Shown here: one piece after another, positions 24,788-40,300 of the stretch
Layout: the number at the start of each line of letters is the position of its first letter
Position numbering within the stretch: position 1 is the first letter of the stretch
From: Plutella xylostella
Taxonomy: Eukaryota; Arthropoda; Insecta; Lepidoptera; Plutellidae
Direction: 5' to 3'
Assembly: GCF_932276165.1 (NCBI RefSeq)
Contig: NC_063993.1
Span: 5,590,001 to 5,654,000, forward strand
DNA: 64,000 nucleotides
The notes under the pieces: model-generated
What the model was told of the DNA's origin: nothing
What the model saw: the letters and a program-made list of their open reading frames with translations, nothing else
Databases searched by the model: none
Program-made: the position numbers and the translations under genes

Positions 24788-27700
24788 TCATTGGTGGCTC
24801 TTGCTGAGCAGATGCGAGTTGAATTCGTACACGTTACAGCACTGTTCGCCGCAGATGTTGCACTTCCACGGGTTGGAGTCGCAGTGGCAGCCCTTGTGCA
24901 AGAAGTAGAGCGTGGAGTCCGGGAACGTGATGGAACAGAAGGTGCAGACGAGTGAGGCGGGCAGGAGAGCGGCGTCGCCATGCGTCGATGTGATAACGCC
25001 GCCTTCCGATGGTGAAGCCCTCTGGAATTTGAGGATTGGACTGTGTTTAAGACAAGAGGTATGTTGAACAGCCAGTTCAAAGTAAGGAATAAAAAAGAGT
25101 TTTAATTTATTGTGAGCAATGACGCTCCTAAGGAGAGGTATCTTCAGCAGAAGACGATTATGGGATTATGATGATGACACCAAAAATATTATAACAAAAC
25201 CCCGATAAAATCTTCCAAATACCTTTATCAGTACCTAGATAACAGTACAATAAAAAAAACTAAATTAATTCGGTCAACCTCTACGAAGCTACAGACAGAC
25301 AATCAAACCAACACAACAGCCCAATCCATTCAGTCGAGTGTTAATACTTTCAATAAAACTTACATTAGATCCCCTGGCGCGCCCTCTAGCGGAGATGCGG
25401 CGCCGCAGATCCTCCCTGAGCAAGCTCTTCAATGGGGATACCTTGATCATGGACGACAGACTCGAGGAGACGTTGCGCTTGTCCCCGTTGGCTTCGCCAT
25501 CGCCGTCGCGATCACCGTTACCCGAGTCGTCTTGGTTGTTGGGCTCCTGAAATCCAACCGTGGGGTTAAAGTTGACTTTTTCTTGATGAGAGCTGGGTGC
25601 AAAAGTTCTAAAGTGTGAGTATTTTTGGGAGTACGCGATGCATTGAAAGTATTACCATTTTGGAGGTGTGGATCTTAAATTTTGTATTCGGAATCGAATC
25701 GAATAGGTGCTGTATGTTCGACGTCTGTCTGTAGCTTCGATACGGATCGACAAAGTTGAATGCTATTTGAGAGTTGTTCTAATCTCGCATGAATAATCAT
25801 GATGGGAAAGTCTGAAAATATTTATGACGAACCATGTCAACTAAGTTATTTATAACGAAAACAATGGTGAGAGTGGTGAGACCTTGACAAAGGTGAGGTG
25901 GCCTGAAGGATAATTTAAAGTTGATTTACAAAGTCTTCGGTCTTTTTATTTGCGTGTGGGTGACAAAAATTAGAGGGACGGTTTGTCACAGTGATCACAG
26001 AAATATGGTGTCCACCATCAGATCAGCCCATCTGTCACTCACATAATTTCAGTCCGGCCCGCCTTGCCGGTGGAAAACAACATTTAGGCAGTCAGATAAG
26101 CGTCAGTCACAGACTGACCTTCTGTGTGGCCCTTGAATCAAATGTGCAAGGTAAAAGAAGCGAGAGCACAATGAGGAAGTTGTGGCTACATATGAGAATG
26201 GGCGGGAGTGGCCAGCGTAACAGCTGTAGCGCTTGAGGAAGAATAGACTCCTCTCTACCGCCAACCTCCAGTAGTGGACAGTCACTTGATAAATCGTTAC
26301 CTGCTTGATGGGTATGAGTGTGATGGAGGGCGTGATGCTGGCGGGCACGCCGGCGGGCAGCGAGCTGCTGGCCACGGCGCTGTCGCCGGACTGCGGCGAG
26401 CGCGGGCCCGACCCGTTCATGCACGATTCTGGAAGATACACATACGAGTAAATAAATATACTCTAACCGCCAGTTTCAATAACTATCTACCGATGACTGG
26501 TAGTTACTTTCATACGATTTTGACAGGTCGTAACTTTGAATGTGTCAAAATAGTATGAAAGTATACAGGGTGTCCCAAAAGTCAACGTCATCCCTTAAAG
26601 GGTTGATAGGTCAGCTCATGAGAGGCCAGAATATCACAATATGACCTTAGTAAATACTCTATAATTTTCGAGATATTGACACTTTTATAAATTTGCTGAA
26701 AATCGACACCTTGGATCAGCTTTTGCGTGCCGCCGGTACAAAAATCCATATTGTTAGCGCTTGTTTGGTGTTGCATCACCCTGTATAGCCCTGCTATTGA
26801 TCGCAGTCAAAAAAAATATCGAGTAATGCTGTATGTTTAAAAAAAAACACGGTTTTCAAAGTCATAAAAGGTAATCGTATTTTTTTATAAACAACTTTGA
26901 CTCTACATACTGTTAAAAAAATATACCAAGCAAACCTGGCACCTTATTTGAAAAGATTGCTCATTTAATGCAGTTTTCAAAATGGTATGAAACGTTGCTA
27001 TTGTTTCAATTAACAAAAAAGTTATTGCTATTTTAGTACAAAGCGACCTCGATGTAAAATTGTTTGAAGGAAATTTATCTGACTGAATTTATTAGGGGTA
27101 AGTCATGTTGGAATGAGTAAAAGTAAAATAGGTGGTGTGGCCGGGAGTGGGAAAAGAGATATCGTTGTCACAGTTAATAAAAAAAACGCATTTTGAATAT
27201 CTTTCTCGAAAAAAGTGGACTATAGCACCTCCACATTCCCCATAAATGTACCGCATGGTAAATTACATTGCTGAGTAGTGCTAATGTGTGATATTGTACA
27301 AGTAAAACGCTACATGTGTATGTACATTGTACACCCACAGTATCCTAAAAAGGGACAGATCAGTTTGTCATTAACATTACCTCTAATTACTTGTTATTTA
27401 TTTTAAAGTTATTGTTAAACAAAACTCTTAAAATTATGATTATGACCATTAATGAGCATTATTTTTTGCTGATTATGTACTTAATATAATAATGTGGTGT
27501 TATAATTTTGAGAAATAAAAATTAAAGTCAATAAATGTTTGTTTTTTTAAATAAGGTGTAAAAAACGCAAAATATGTTTTATAAGAGTTTGGTAAGTTTT
27601 TTCTTAGCTATTTTTGCCACATCTATGTTGCCACGGCTGACCCCACCACATATTTTACTTTTACTCATTCCGACATGACTTACCCTTAATAAATTCAGTC

Positions 27701-30700
27701 AGATAAATTTCCTTCAAACAATTTTACATCGAGGTCGTTATGTACTAAAATTGCAATAACTTTTTTGTTAATTGAAACAATAGCAACGTTTCATACCATT
27801 TTGGAAACTGCATTAAATGAGCAATCTTTTCAAATAAGGTGCCAGGTTTGCGTGGTATATTTTTTTTTACAGTATGTAGAGTCAAAGTTGTTTATAAAAA
27901 AATACGATTACCTTTTATGACTTTGAAAACCGTGTTTTTTTTTAAACATACAGCATTACTCGATATTTTTTTTGACTGCGATCAATAGCAGGGCTATACA
28001 GGGTGATGCAACACCAAACAAATTCTAACAATATTGATTTTTGTACCGGCGGCACGCAAAAAACTGATCCAAGGTGTCGATTTTCAGCAAATTTATAAAA
28101 GTGTCAATATCTCGAAAATTATCGAGTTTTTACTAAGGTCATATTGTGATATTCTGGCCTCTCATGAGCTGACCTATCAGCCCTTTAAGGGATGACGTTG
28201 ACTTTTGGGACACCCTGTATAACTACCAGTCATCGGTAGATAGAGTTATTGAAACTGGCAGTAAGTGGCGCTATTGGTAGTCCAGGAGAACACTATACTG
28301 CCTATGTCTGCTCCACGCCTGATGAGGTAGGCTAATGTGCATACTTACACTTTTTAACTAGAAATGTATGAGGAGACCAGACAACTTCAACCACAGTGTA
28401 AGATCTTTCGACTTGTTTTTCAAGATCTAGTCATTTGAACTCTAAACACAACAAAAACTAATTCTCAACTACCTATGTATCACAATAAAAGCAAAAGACA
28501 CAAACCCGATCCAGAATTCCCATGATGGTTGGACTGCCCAGGCGAGAACGTTTCGTTATTATCCGCCATTGAGATCTCCACGTGCGGTGTCAAGTAGTGC
28601 ATGGGCGGGGTCGCATTGTCCACGGATCTGGCTCCGTTGCTGTCTCCACTGTCAGAGTAGGCCGCTGCCACTGAGACTGAGAGCCCGGAGCTTAGAGCCC
28701 CGAGGGCACTGATAGCGCTGGCGTCCATTGACCCGTCGGCGTATGCAGCGTTGGCTATGCCCGCGGCTAGAAGAGATACGGAGTTGTTCCCTGGACCTGG
28801 GTTGTCGAGGTCTATGCCGTGTCTGCAAACAAAAGTTATGTTCATACATTCTGTCTAGGAATACAAAATGGTGGTATGGTTGGTATAGTTGGTGGATAGG
28901 CAGGATGAAGTATCTAAGAGGCAGCCATTTTACAATAATCGGCAATAATGCGAGAAGCTTCCCTAATACAATAACTGCTGACATCTTGGGTTGATCGTAA
29001 TCGATGGAAGGAACCTCACACATCACCGACAAAGTTGACAATATTAATTTTTATTCATAAATAATCAATGAGTATCCCAACTCACCTGTTGAAGAAGTGC
29101 ACCCGTAGACTCTTCATTGTCTGCGCGCGGTAGCTGCACAGAGGGCACGTCTTGACGAGGTCGTGCTGACCCACATGCTCGTTCTGAAAGTGCGCGCGCA
29201 TCGCGATCTGCCGCTGGAACCCGCGGTTGCAAATAGGGCAATGGTACGGCAAGCTTTTAGTATGCGTAGTGAAGTGCTCAGCCAAGTGATCCTTGCGGAA
29301 GAATCTCTTCTGACACACGCGACACTCGTACGGTTTAACCCCTGTGTGCCGCATTTTGTGACGGCGCATGTTCGCGCCGTTCGAAAACTTCATGTTGCAG
29401 ACATCGCACTCGAAGAGCTTCCTGTGAGGCCGCGGCTCCGCATTCTGTGCCGCCACGTTGTTGTTGTCGGGGGAACACTGCGCCATGTGGGTGGACAGGG
29501 AGCGACTGCTGAACGTCGTGAAACTGTTGCAACTGTTGCATTTCAGAACTGTGCCGCCTCTTTTTGGGTTCTCCTCTTTAATGACTGGCGTTGTGGGAAT
29601 CTGTAAGTGGAAAGGCGTAATTGAATGCGCTATTAGGGATTTTCTGGGAATTGAAGTGCTGTTCATAAATTAATGACTAGGCTAGGTTAATTAGGGCAAA
29701 TGATTGATTCCCTAATTTACTTTAAATGGGAACCACATTCATGGTCTGCTCTGTATCATTAAAGAAGCAATAACTAGATAGTAATTATAGGAAATTTATA
29801 AATAATATTATAAAAAGTACTATAAAACTTTTAATGCTTCTAAGACCCAATTCTGATGGCAAAAAAAATATTTAACACTGCTTAGCTCAACTCTTTTTTT
29901 AATAAGTATTGATAATTAATTCACATAGTACCTAAGTACCTATGTCAGTGCAAGAAAGGAGCCTCTTTAAGTGATGTAGAGTCCAACAATGCTTACTTTG
30001 AAATGGGCTCACAAAAGGAGGTTTTTATTATTATTTATGTATAATTATTTATTACAATATGTATTTCTTTTACAGTCAAAAGCAAAGAAACTGACGCACT
30101 TACAAAATTTGATCCTAAATAGCCTCTTCAAAAAAAAACATTTCATAGGAAATTAGAACAAAATGTTTTTGTTTTTAGTTGGTGATATTCTGGCGCGCGT
30201 TTTAAAAATGTGGTGCTTTTCTCACTGGAACTTTTTAGAACTCTGTAACTTTATGGCACATGAGTGTATTAAAAAAAATGGTGCCCCCACTTGTTTCTGT
30301 TTGCAAAGTTAAAAATCAACACTGTAGTTCATTGTCCAGCCCATCCTGGGCCATTGGCAATTGACACTATTCTGACTGGTTAAAGCCGAGTTGCAGAAAG
30401 GATCTTCAGATAATGTAGAGCATTAAATTTAAGTCTGTATCTGTCTGTCTGTATACTGTCAAAGCAAGGCAGAAATACATTTAAGCTCAACATTAGCTTA
30501 ATGTTCCTTTCTGAGTTACAACTCAGTGTCACACTAAGAAGATCTAACAGTGCTAAATTTAAAATTGGTGCCTTCGGAATAGCTACCACTGTCTATTTTC
30601 TAACATCTACATTTCAATTTGTGTAAATTGATTATGGTTTATTTGTGTAAATTGGATATGCATAAGATGTCTATTTATTTTATTTTCAAAAGCTTTAGAA

Positions 30701-31357
30701 AAGTACAACATCAACCCTTAATTGTTAAAACATTATGCATGCCCAATACCTGCTAATAAGTACCTTCACTACCAAGAAGCTATATTTCATGTTGATCATA
30801 CTGTGCTTTGAATATTGCCTTGATCTATCAGTCAGTCATCATCATTATCCATTGTACCATTTCATCATCTTCATACATTCATAATACAGATTTAAAAAAT
30901 AATTTGAAAATTACAGTAACTACATCAGACTACAGGTAAGTACATCAGTAAATTGACTAAAAGACAATACCACATTACAGTTAAGAACTAATTCATAAAG
31001 GTATCATTAATTACTTACCTATAAGCACAAAAAAATAATAACAGTAAATCTAGCATAGAATAGTTACCTACCACAGAATAATGTTACTTTGTTTGTTAAA
31101 ATATTATCTACAACATACTTTATTTACAAAATTAATATACTGTATAAATTTTATTAGGTGCTAGCCAATCTAAGGTGTACAAAACAGACACCAAACAAAA
31201 CATATGAGCATCAATTGACAAAACAAACAGTGGCTATGAGCCTACCTATAAATTATTCAATGCAATACATAAAAGGACTAACCTGATCACTTTTGCCTGT
31301 AGAAAGATTAGGCGACACAGTGCCTGAATCGGCTTCAGTTTCACCTTTGGATGACAT
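24788..31357 (-). CDS. C2H2 zinc-finger transcription factor with Ikaros/Hunchback-like C-terminal fingers
   Basis: There are six coding exons on the minus strand: 31283-31357, 29086-29600, 28506-28822, 26301-26428, 25364-25546 and 24788-25021. They total 1452 nt and encode 483 aa, with all phases consistent. The start MSSKGETEADS is preceded by stops. Residues 46-67 form a C2HC-type finger. Four C2H2 fingers follow at about 90-110, 118-138, 146-167 and 177-198, the last split by an intron (AG|A for Arg197). A Ser/Ala/Gly-rich low-complexity middle follows. Residues 432-482 form two closely packed fingers (CTFC...HKGCH and CNICGEQC...HLLSKSH), the layout of the dimerisation fingers at the C-terminus of Ikaros and Hunchback. 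It is expected to act as a nuclear DNA-binding regulator. The first donor of exon 3 is a weak GTTTGT, chosen because it alone restores phase (G + AA = GAA). I do not know the orthologue's name. Confidence 0.85.
26467..28265. mobile_element. Outer MITE split by a nested palindromic element
   Basis: The block GCCAGTTTCAATAACT with CTACCGATGACTGGTAGTTA occurs at 26469-26508. Its inverse complement, TAACTACCAGTCATCGGTAG then AGTTATTGAAACTGGC, occurs at 28220-28262. These are the two arms of one foldback element now separated by the 1656-bp inner transposon. About 55 bp of internal sequence (to 26561) remains beside the left arm. Neither part codes. The whole sits in an intron of the zinc-finger gene. 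Confidence 0.75.
26564..28219. mobile_element. Palindromic DNA transposon with about 590-bp inverted arms
   Basis: The left end reads TACAGGGTGTCCCAAAAGTC and the right end is its inverse complement, finishing TTTTGGGACACCCTGTA. A TA duplication lies at each side (26562-26563 and 28220-28221). Pairing continues inward to about 27155 on the left and 27630 on the right. Matching blocks include GACACCTTGGATCAG, CCCTGCTATTGATCGCAGTC, AAACCTGGCACCTTATTTGA and AAGTCATGTTGGAATGAGTA, with scattered mismatches. The roughly 480-bp centre is AT-rich and non-coding. TA duplication and CAGGGTGTCC ends suggest a Tc1/mariner-related non-autonomous element (inference). Confidence 0.8.
30071..30268. mobile_element. 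MITE, family B copy 2 (decayed)
   Basis: It shares the interior TTTTTAGTTGGTGATATTCTG with the copy at 39921-40155 (TTTTTAGTTGGTAATATTCTG). The right end CACTGGAACTTTTT followed by CATGAGTGTA is also shared. The left end TACAGTCAAAAGCAAAGAAA is degraded. It lies in the first intron of the zinc-finger gene. Confidence 0.6.
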
Positions 31358-32744
31358 CACATCAGCAGGTCATGGACTTTCTGGACATACCTCCTCCACT
31401 TCACTCACTGAAACATTATGGGGAACAACTGAATACAACTGCAAACAAAACACGATCCGAAACAGCGAGACACGACGAACCTACTTTACGGGAACTGTGG
31501 ACGTACACATCACTTGAATCTCGAGAATGGCGAGGTGACCCATTTACGTAAACATTCGAATTATCGACTCCGTAATATTAACAGGTATAAATGTTATCAC
31601 TCTCCTCTATTTACGAAACAAGTCACTTATTCGAATATAACAATAAAGTAGAGACACGACAGCAAACTAAAAACTCACGTTAACTTCATACGTCGACAGT
31701 ACAGCGGTGTTTTAGGGAGAGATCGCTATGTGGCCTAATTCGATGCTCGGAACTCGATGCACAAAATTCGTGTTACGCGTGTAACTGTAAATCCACAAAT
31801 TGGGTAAATTCTCACGATAGACTTCACCTACTTAAAATTAAACACTTTTAGTTAAACTTAAACCTATCATAAATTAAATTTAAACTCATTTTGAGTTTGA
31901 TGTTGGCCCGTAATCCAGTTACACATACACAGAAAACTCAGAAAAGTACAAAACCAATGAAACTACACACACCTTTGCATCTAGGTATTTCAAGTTTCCA
32001 GCAAATCAGCGGTTTGATAAAGCGCTACACGAATGTATCTGTGAACAGGTACAATATGACAGATGTAGCTGCAATAGCTTTTGAAGTTGCGAGAGAGGAT
32101 GACGATGACGTATTCTTTTCGCGACTGGAAATTAATCGGGAATAGAAGACGGGAGATTTGAGAATATTTTATTATTTACTATTCAGTTCAAATACTACTA
32201 TGATTCAGTTTACTTGATTTATAGTATCAATTTATCAAATAAAGTTTACGAAGTCATATAACAAATTAAAATGCGCGTGTTTTAGCGCCAAAAGTTTTTT
32301 TGTCATGTCAGTATCTCAGAATAAGGTATATTTCGAATATTTATTGTCTATGATCATGTTCACAGATTAAGTTCGAGTGACTGACGTCACGTCAATTCAT
32401 GACAGTGAAATGATGACAGAAAACACAAAAAATCAACAGAAAATACAAAACTACAACTGAAAACAAAAATAATTAAAACCAACAAATAAGTGTTTATAAG
32501 TTCATAATAATATATTGATAGAATATAATACAACTATGTTTATATCTTTACTGTGTTTATGAGTTGTTAAAGACTGTCGGTGTTAGAACTTGGAAGCTTC
32601 TTTAGATTTGGCTTCTCAGGGCAGTGTCCGATAACTGGTTTTAATAGGATGAAAGCTCACCTATCTTTGTAATGATAATACTAATCTAATTTAGAGCTAC
32701 GGATGTTAATAAATATTGACTGTACTGCTATGTGAACCTACAAG
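31358..32744. promoter_or_regulatory. Divergent promoter region, zinc-finger gene / TMEM184C
   Basis: This is a 1.39-kb spacer between two divergent start codons and must hold both 5' UTRs and promoters. It contains an 80-codon ATG-initiated frame at about 31903-32145 on the plus strand (MLARNPVTH... to EINRE, acidic DDDD near its end). It has no recognised relative, and upstream non-coding exons of either gene are equally possible. No TATA box is placed. Confidence 0.45.
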
Positions 32745-35948
<3,204 letters not shown>

Positions 35949-36900
35949 TTTAGCTAGCGTAAGACGTGTACATAATTATGTTTCTTGTGATGGTTTAGTT
36001 GAGTATATTTCTGAACTTTAGTATTTTGTTTATGATGTTGTACTTATAGGTGTTAAAGTATTAATTCATGTAAAAGAGGTTGCGGGGTAGTCTTGTCACC
36101 TATAAAAGCATTTTCATACGACTTGTCGGTAGTAGAACCTCAGTGCAGAATGCGCCAAAAACTTATATTTAAGTATATTTTATGAAGCAAACCAGTTTTT
36201 TAGATGGAGGTTTTTAACTTATTGAGTTGCGACATAGTTGAGGTTCTACTGTACCTACATTTCAATATAACTTACATATGAGTACCATCTTTTTCGTCCT
36301 CTCCCTATGACTTAAACATGCATAATTTGTTGGTAAGTAATATCATAATATTATTATACAAGCTCTATTTTTATATTGTAACCTATTGCTGTGTAGCTGA
36401 CATAACACATCACATTCCTAGTATATAATTATAACAAACACATACGCAAAACATATTATATTATAATGCACCGTTTTCTTTATTTTTATTTTATTCATAA
36501 AATGTATTTGTGATACGTGTAGAATATGAAAACTTTGTTTTGTATACATACTTACAAAGGAAAAGAATCGAATTGGTCTTTGATTATAGGTTGATTCTAT
36601 AAATTGTAAACCATTAGACAGGATGGCCTTTTCAATCGGTAAGTAGAGAAAATGCTACATTTATCATCTTTACCAAAAATATAAGTTTGAGACTATTAGG
36701 CCATTCCGTATGTTTATATATTGAAAGCTTCTACGTATATTCATAAAATAACTAATATAAATAACGTGAGTAGTTTTCAAACATTAGTTGAAACAATGTT
36801 AAATTGGTAATTATAAAAAATACATATTGCAAAGCAATAGTTCATATTAATATTAAATATATAAAACCAGGATTTCGTTAAGTTTATGAAATAAAATTTT
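35949..36900 (+). other. TMEM184C 3' UTR with poly(A) signal
   Basis: This is AT-rich non-coding sequence after the TMEM184C stop. AATAAA at 36890-36895 is a plausible polyadenylation signal. A (TAA/TTA)-rich stretch precedes it. The convergent SMPD2 transcript would end between here and 37349, with a minus-strand AATAAA at 37062-37067. Confidence 0.5.
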
Positions 36901-37349
36901 ATACATAATATTTTCTTCTTTTATTTACGATATAACTTTATTGTCTTTCTTATGGTAGAAATATAATTCATAATTAAATAAGATATAAGTATAAATTTTT
37001 AATGCAGCCTCATAGTCTGATAAAATGTGTAGAACATCTACCGAGTATTTAACAATTCTTATTTATTATGCAAAAAATATATTTATCCTTAAAAGTACTT
37101 TGGTACCATTTGGCATGTACCGAGTTCAATAATTTCTTAAGCTATAAGCGGTGCTAGATAGTACATAGAAATTGAAAGTATTGCCTTAATAAATATCTGG
37201 GAAATTCAATTGGAATGATATAGTCTGTTATCACATTGACGAAGAGTAGTAGAAGATCTATAATGATATGAATGATCCACTTTGGCAAATAGTTATTTTA
37301 AAAGCATAAATAACCAATATTGGATTAAATTTGGACTCCTCTGAAAAAC

Positions 37350-40300
37350 TCACGCCGAATGCAAGTGCTTTTTCTCTGACGTTTCAGATTCGGACTGACA
37401 TAACTTGGAATATTCCAGTCCCGTCAGCCCTGCCTTCAAGCTATTCAACTCTATCTGGTTCCACAACGAACCCATCACAATACTGTAGAAGCACAAACCC
37501 GTCATACCAATCTTTATGACATCGCATAGTAAATTGTTCGGCCAAAAGCCTACAGTTCCTATGAGAAACATAAATAACAGCCCACCCCAGGTTAGGTAAA
37601 CTTTCTTGGATCTTTTTATGGTGAGGGTAGCGTCTTCGCAGACAGTTATAGCGTCTAATATAGCTTGATACGGGGATGCCTTATCGCTAGTATTGATAGA
37701 TTTTCCTTGTGAAGGCTGAAGTCGCAACTGCAAGCACACAGCGTTATGGTCGGAGTATGAGAACGTCTGTCCAGGCACTCTGTCCTCTAGGGGATTGCCG
37801 AAGTTTTCCACTTGCACCTGAAAAAGAGAGTAAACATATTTACTCATAGTTTACTCGTTTTTCAGTTTGTGTGTAGATTATAAATTGTCTACCCTTCTTC
37901 TGTGTGATAAATAATAAGATGTTATTGCGAATGTCCGTGAAAACCCTACAATAAATTAATCCTAACTAAAATTATAAATGCGAAAGTAACTGTGTCCGTC
38001 TGTTACTCTTTCACGCCAAAACTAGTGGACGGATTTGAATGAAATTTGGAAATTATGAGAAAGAACATAGGCTACTTTTTATCCCGGAATTCCCACGGGC
38101 AAACATTTTAAGGCGAAGCGAAGCTCGCGGGAACAGCTAGTAATACAAACAATAGTACAGAGTACACTCTACAAGTCTACATATGTACAACACATGCAGA
38201 TAAACAATATGCAAATGCGGAGTCTATGGAGGTGGGAGTATACATATACAATTATATTCTATTCAATGGGGAAAGACCCCTTATTACATTTGAATAAGGG
38301 TAGTTTTTGTTTGTATCTTATGTCTTTCCCCGTGGAATGTTATATAGGAAGGAGTATACAGTCACAAAGAGTCTCCATCATTTTATTTCTTTATCTTTAG
38401 CCATAATACCTTCCTTATTTGAACTAAAACAAACTATCTACCTTCCAATCAGGCCTGCAATGGAACAGGATGTGGTCAATCCTCTTCCCATCAGGGCACT
38501 TTTCCACCATCTTGGGATTGGAGTAGCTGTTGTTGGCGCTGTCGCTGGTGCCTGATGCAGGCCTGACACTGGGGTCCCCGCATGCATAGTCCAGATCATA
38601 CGGGTCTGCAAGTGCTGGCAGTTCACTTATTAGCCTGTAATTTTACACAAAAGTTAAAGTAAGTGTAGGTTCATCACATCATCATCATCATCATCAGCCA
38701 ATAATCATCCACTGCTGGACATAGGCCTCTCCCAAGGAGCGCCACAACACTCGGTCCTCGGCCTTCCTCATCCAACCACTACCCGCCACCCGCCTAAGGT
38801 CGTCAGTCCAGCGGGCAGGAGGGCGTCCCACGCTGCGTTTGCCTGTTCGTGGTCTCCACTCGAGAACTCGTCTACCCCAACGGTTATCGGTTCTTCGGCA
38901 GATATGACCAGCCCACTGCCACTTCAGCTTGCATATTTTGACAGCTATGTCGGTAACCTTAGTCCTCTGACGGATAACCTCATTTCTGATACGATCCATC
39001 AGAGAAACCCCAAGCATAGCTCTCTCCATAGCACGCTGAGCGACTTTAAATCGGTGGACCAGTCCTACCGTCAGTGTCCACGTCTCTGCACCATACGTCA
39101 TCACAGGCAGGACGCACTGGTTGAAGACTTTTGTCTTCAGGCTCTGAGGAATGGCCGAGGAGAATATATGACGAAGTTTCCCGAATGCAGCCCAACCCAG
39201 TTGGATGCGCCTTGCAGCCTCCTTGTCGAAGTTGCTTCTGCCTAGCCGAATAGTCTGCCCGAGGTAGACATATTCTTGCACAACTTCGATTGTTGCCTCA
39301 CCAACGGCGACCGGCTCCGGTTTGATGTGAGCATTGTACATGACTTTCGTCTTGTCCAAGTTCATACCGAGGCCAACACGTCGGGAAGCAGCATTTAGGC
39401 CACTTAGCATCCAGCTGAGTTCCTGCAGAGATTCTGCCATAATAACGATGTCGTCCGCGAAGCGGAGGTGTGACATGTACTCGCCATTTATACATATGCC
39501 ATGTCCTTTCCAGTCCAACGTCTTAAAGACATCTTCCAATGCATTGGTGAACAGTTTCGGAGATATCACATCCCCCTGTCTCACTCCATGTTGCAGTTGG
39601 ATAGGTCTTGTCTTGTGGTCCTGTACTTGGACAGTCATAGTAGCGGCATTGTACAGACATCTGAACACCTCGATATAGCGCCAATCGATTTGGCATCTCT
39701 GCAAGGATCATCACACTGTATATTAATTTTAAAGATAAAAAACTCTTTATTGTACACAAACTGTATTCACATACAAATAACAGAAAATAAATAAACAGCA
39801 CAATTGAAGGCCTTACAGTAAAAGTAATCAGTTCACACAAATGTTGTGCAAGGATTACCCACAATTGAAGAGCTGAATTAGCACCTCTACTGTCTGTCAC
39901 CTACATGCTAAGATCATAATACACTCACGTGCAAAGAAACAGTTCCACTTTCAAAATGCAGACACCAAATGATCCCAATTGTTTTAAACAATTAATAGGA
40001 TATTTGAACAAAATATTTTCATTTTTAGTTGGTAATATTCTGATGCATCGAAAAATGTACAAAAATATTGCAAAAGGCGCCATTCAGTTAGTTTTTTTCG
40101 TTAAGGAGTAATTAGGTGTTTTTATCACTGGAACTTTTTCATTGCCCGTGAGTGTAATTAATAATTTACCTAAATGACAAATCACCAGGCCCAGCATTCA
40201 GATCCCCAGCTAATATAGATATATCTGCTGGGGCTTTGGTGATGTTGACAAATTCAGCAGTTGAGTATGCTTGCAGGACTCGGTGTGCCAAGTAGATGTC

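Noticed and set aside
24724..25080. 118-codon minus-strand frame beginning MNWLFNIPLV
   Set aside because: It is out of frame with the C-terminal zinc fingers, which use another frame from the TTCCAG acceptor at 25022-25024 and end at 24788.
28652..29041. 129-codon minus-strand frame crossing 28822
   Set aside because: It reads through an intron and the wrong frame of the exon 28506-28822.
29163..29606. 147-codon plus-strand frame
   Set aside because: It is the antisense shadow of the zinc-finger exon 29086-29600.
38904..39245. Plus-strand frames over the RTE element
   Set aside because: They are antisense shadows of the reverse transcriptase.
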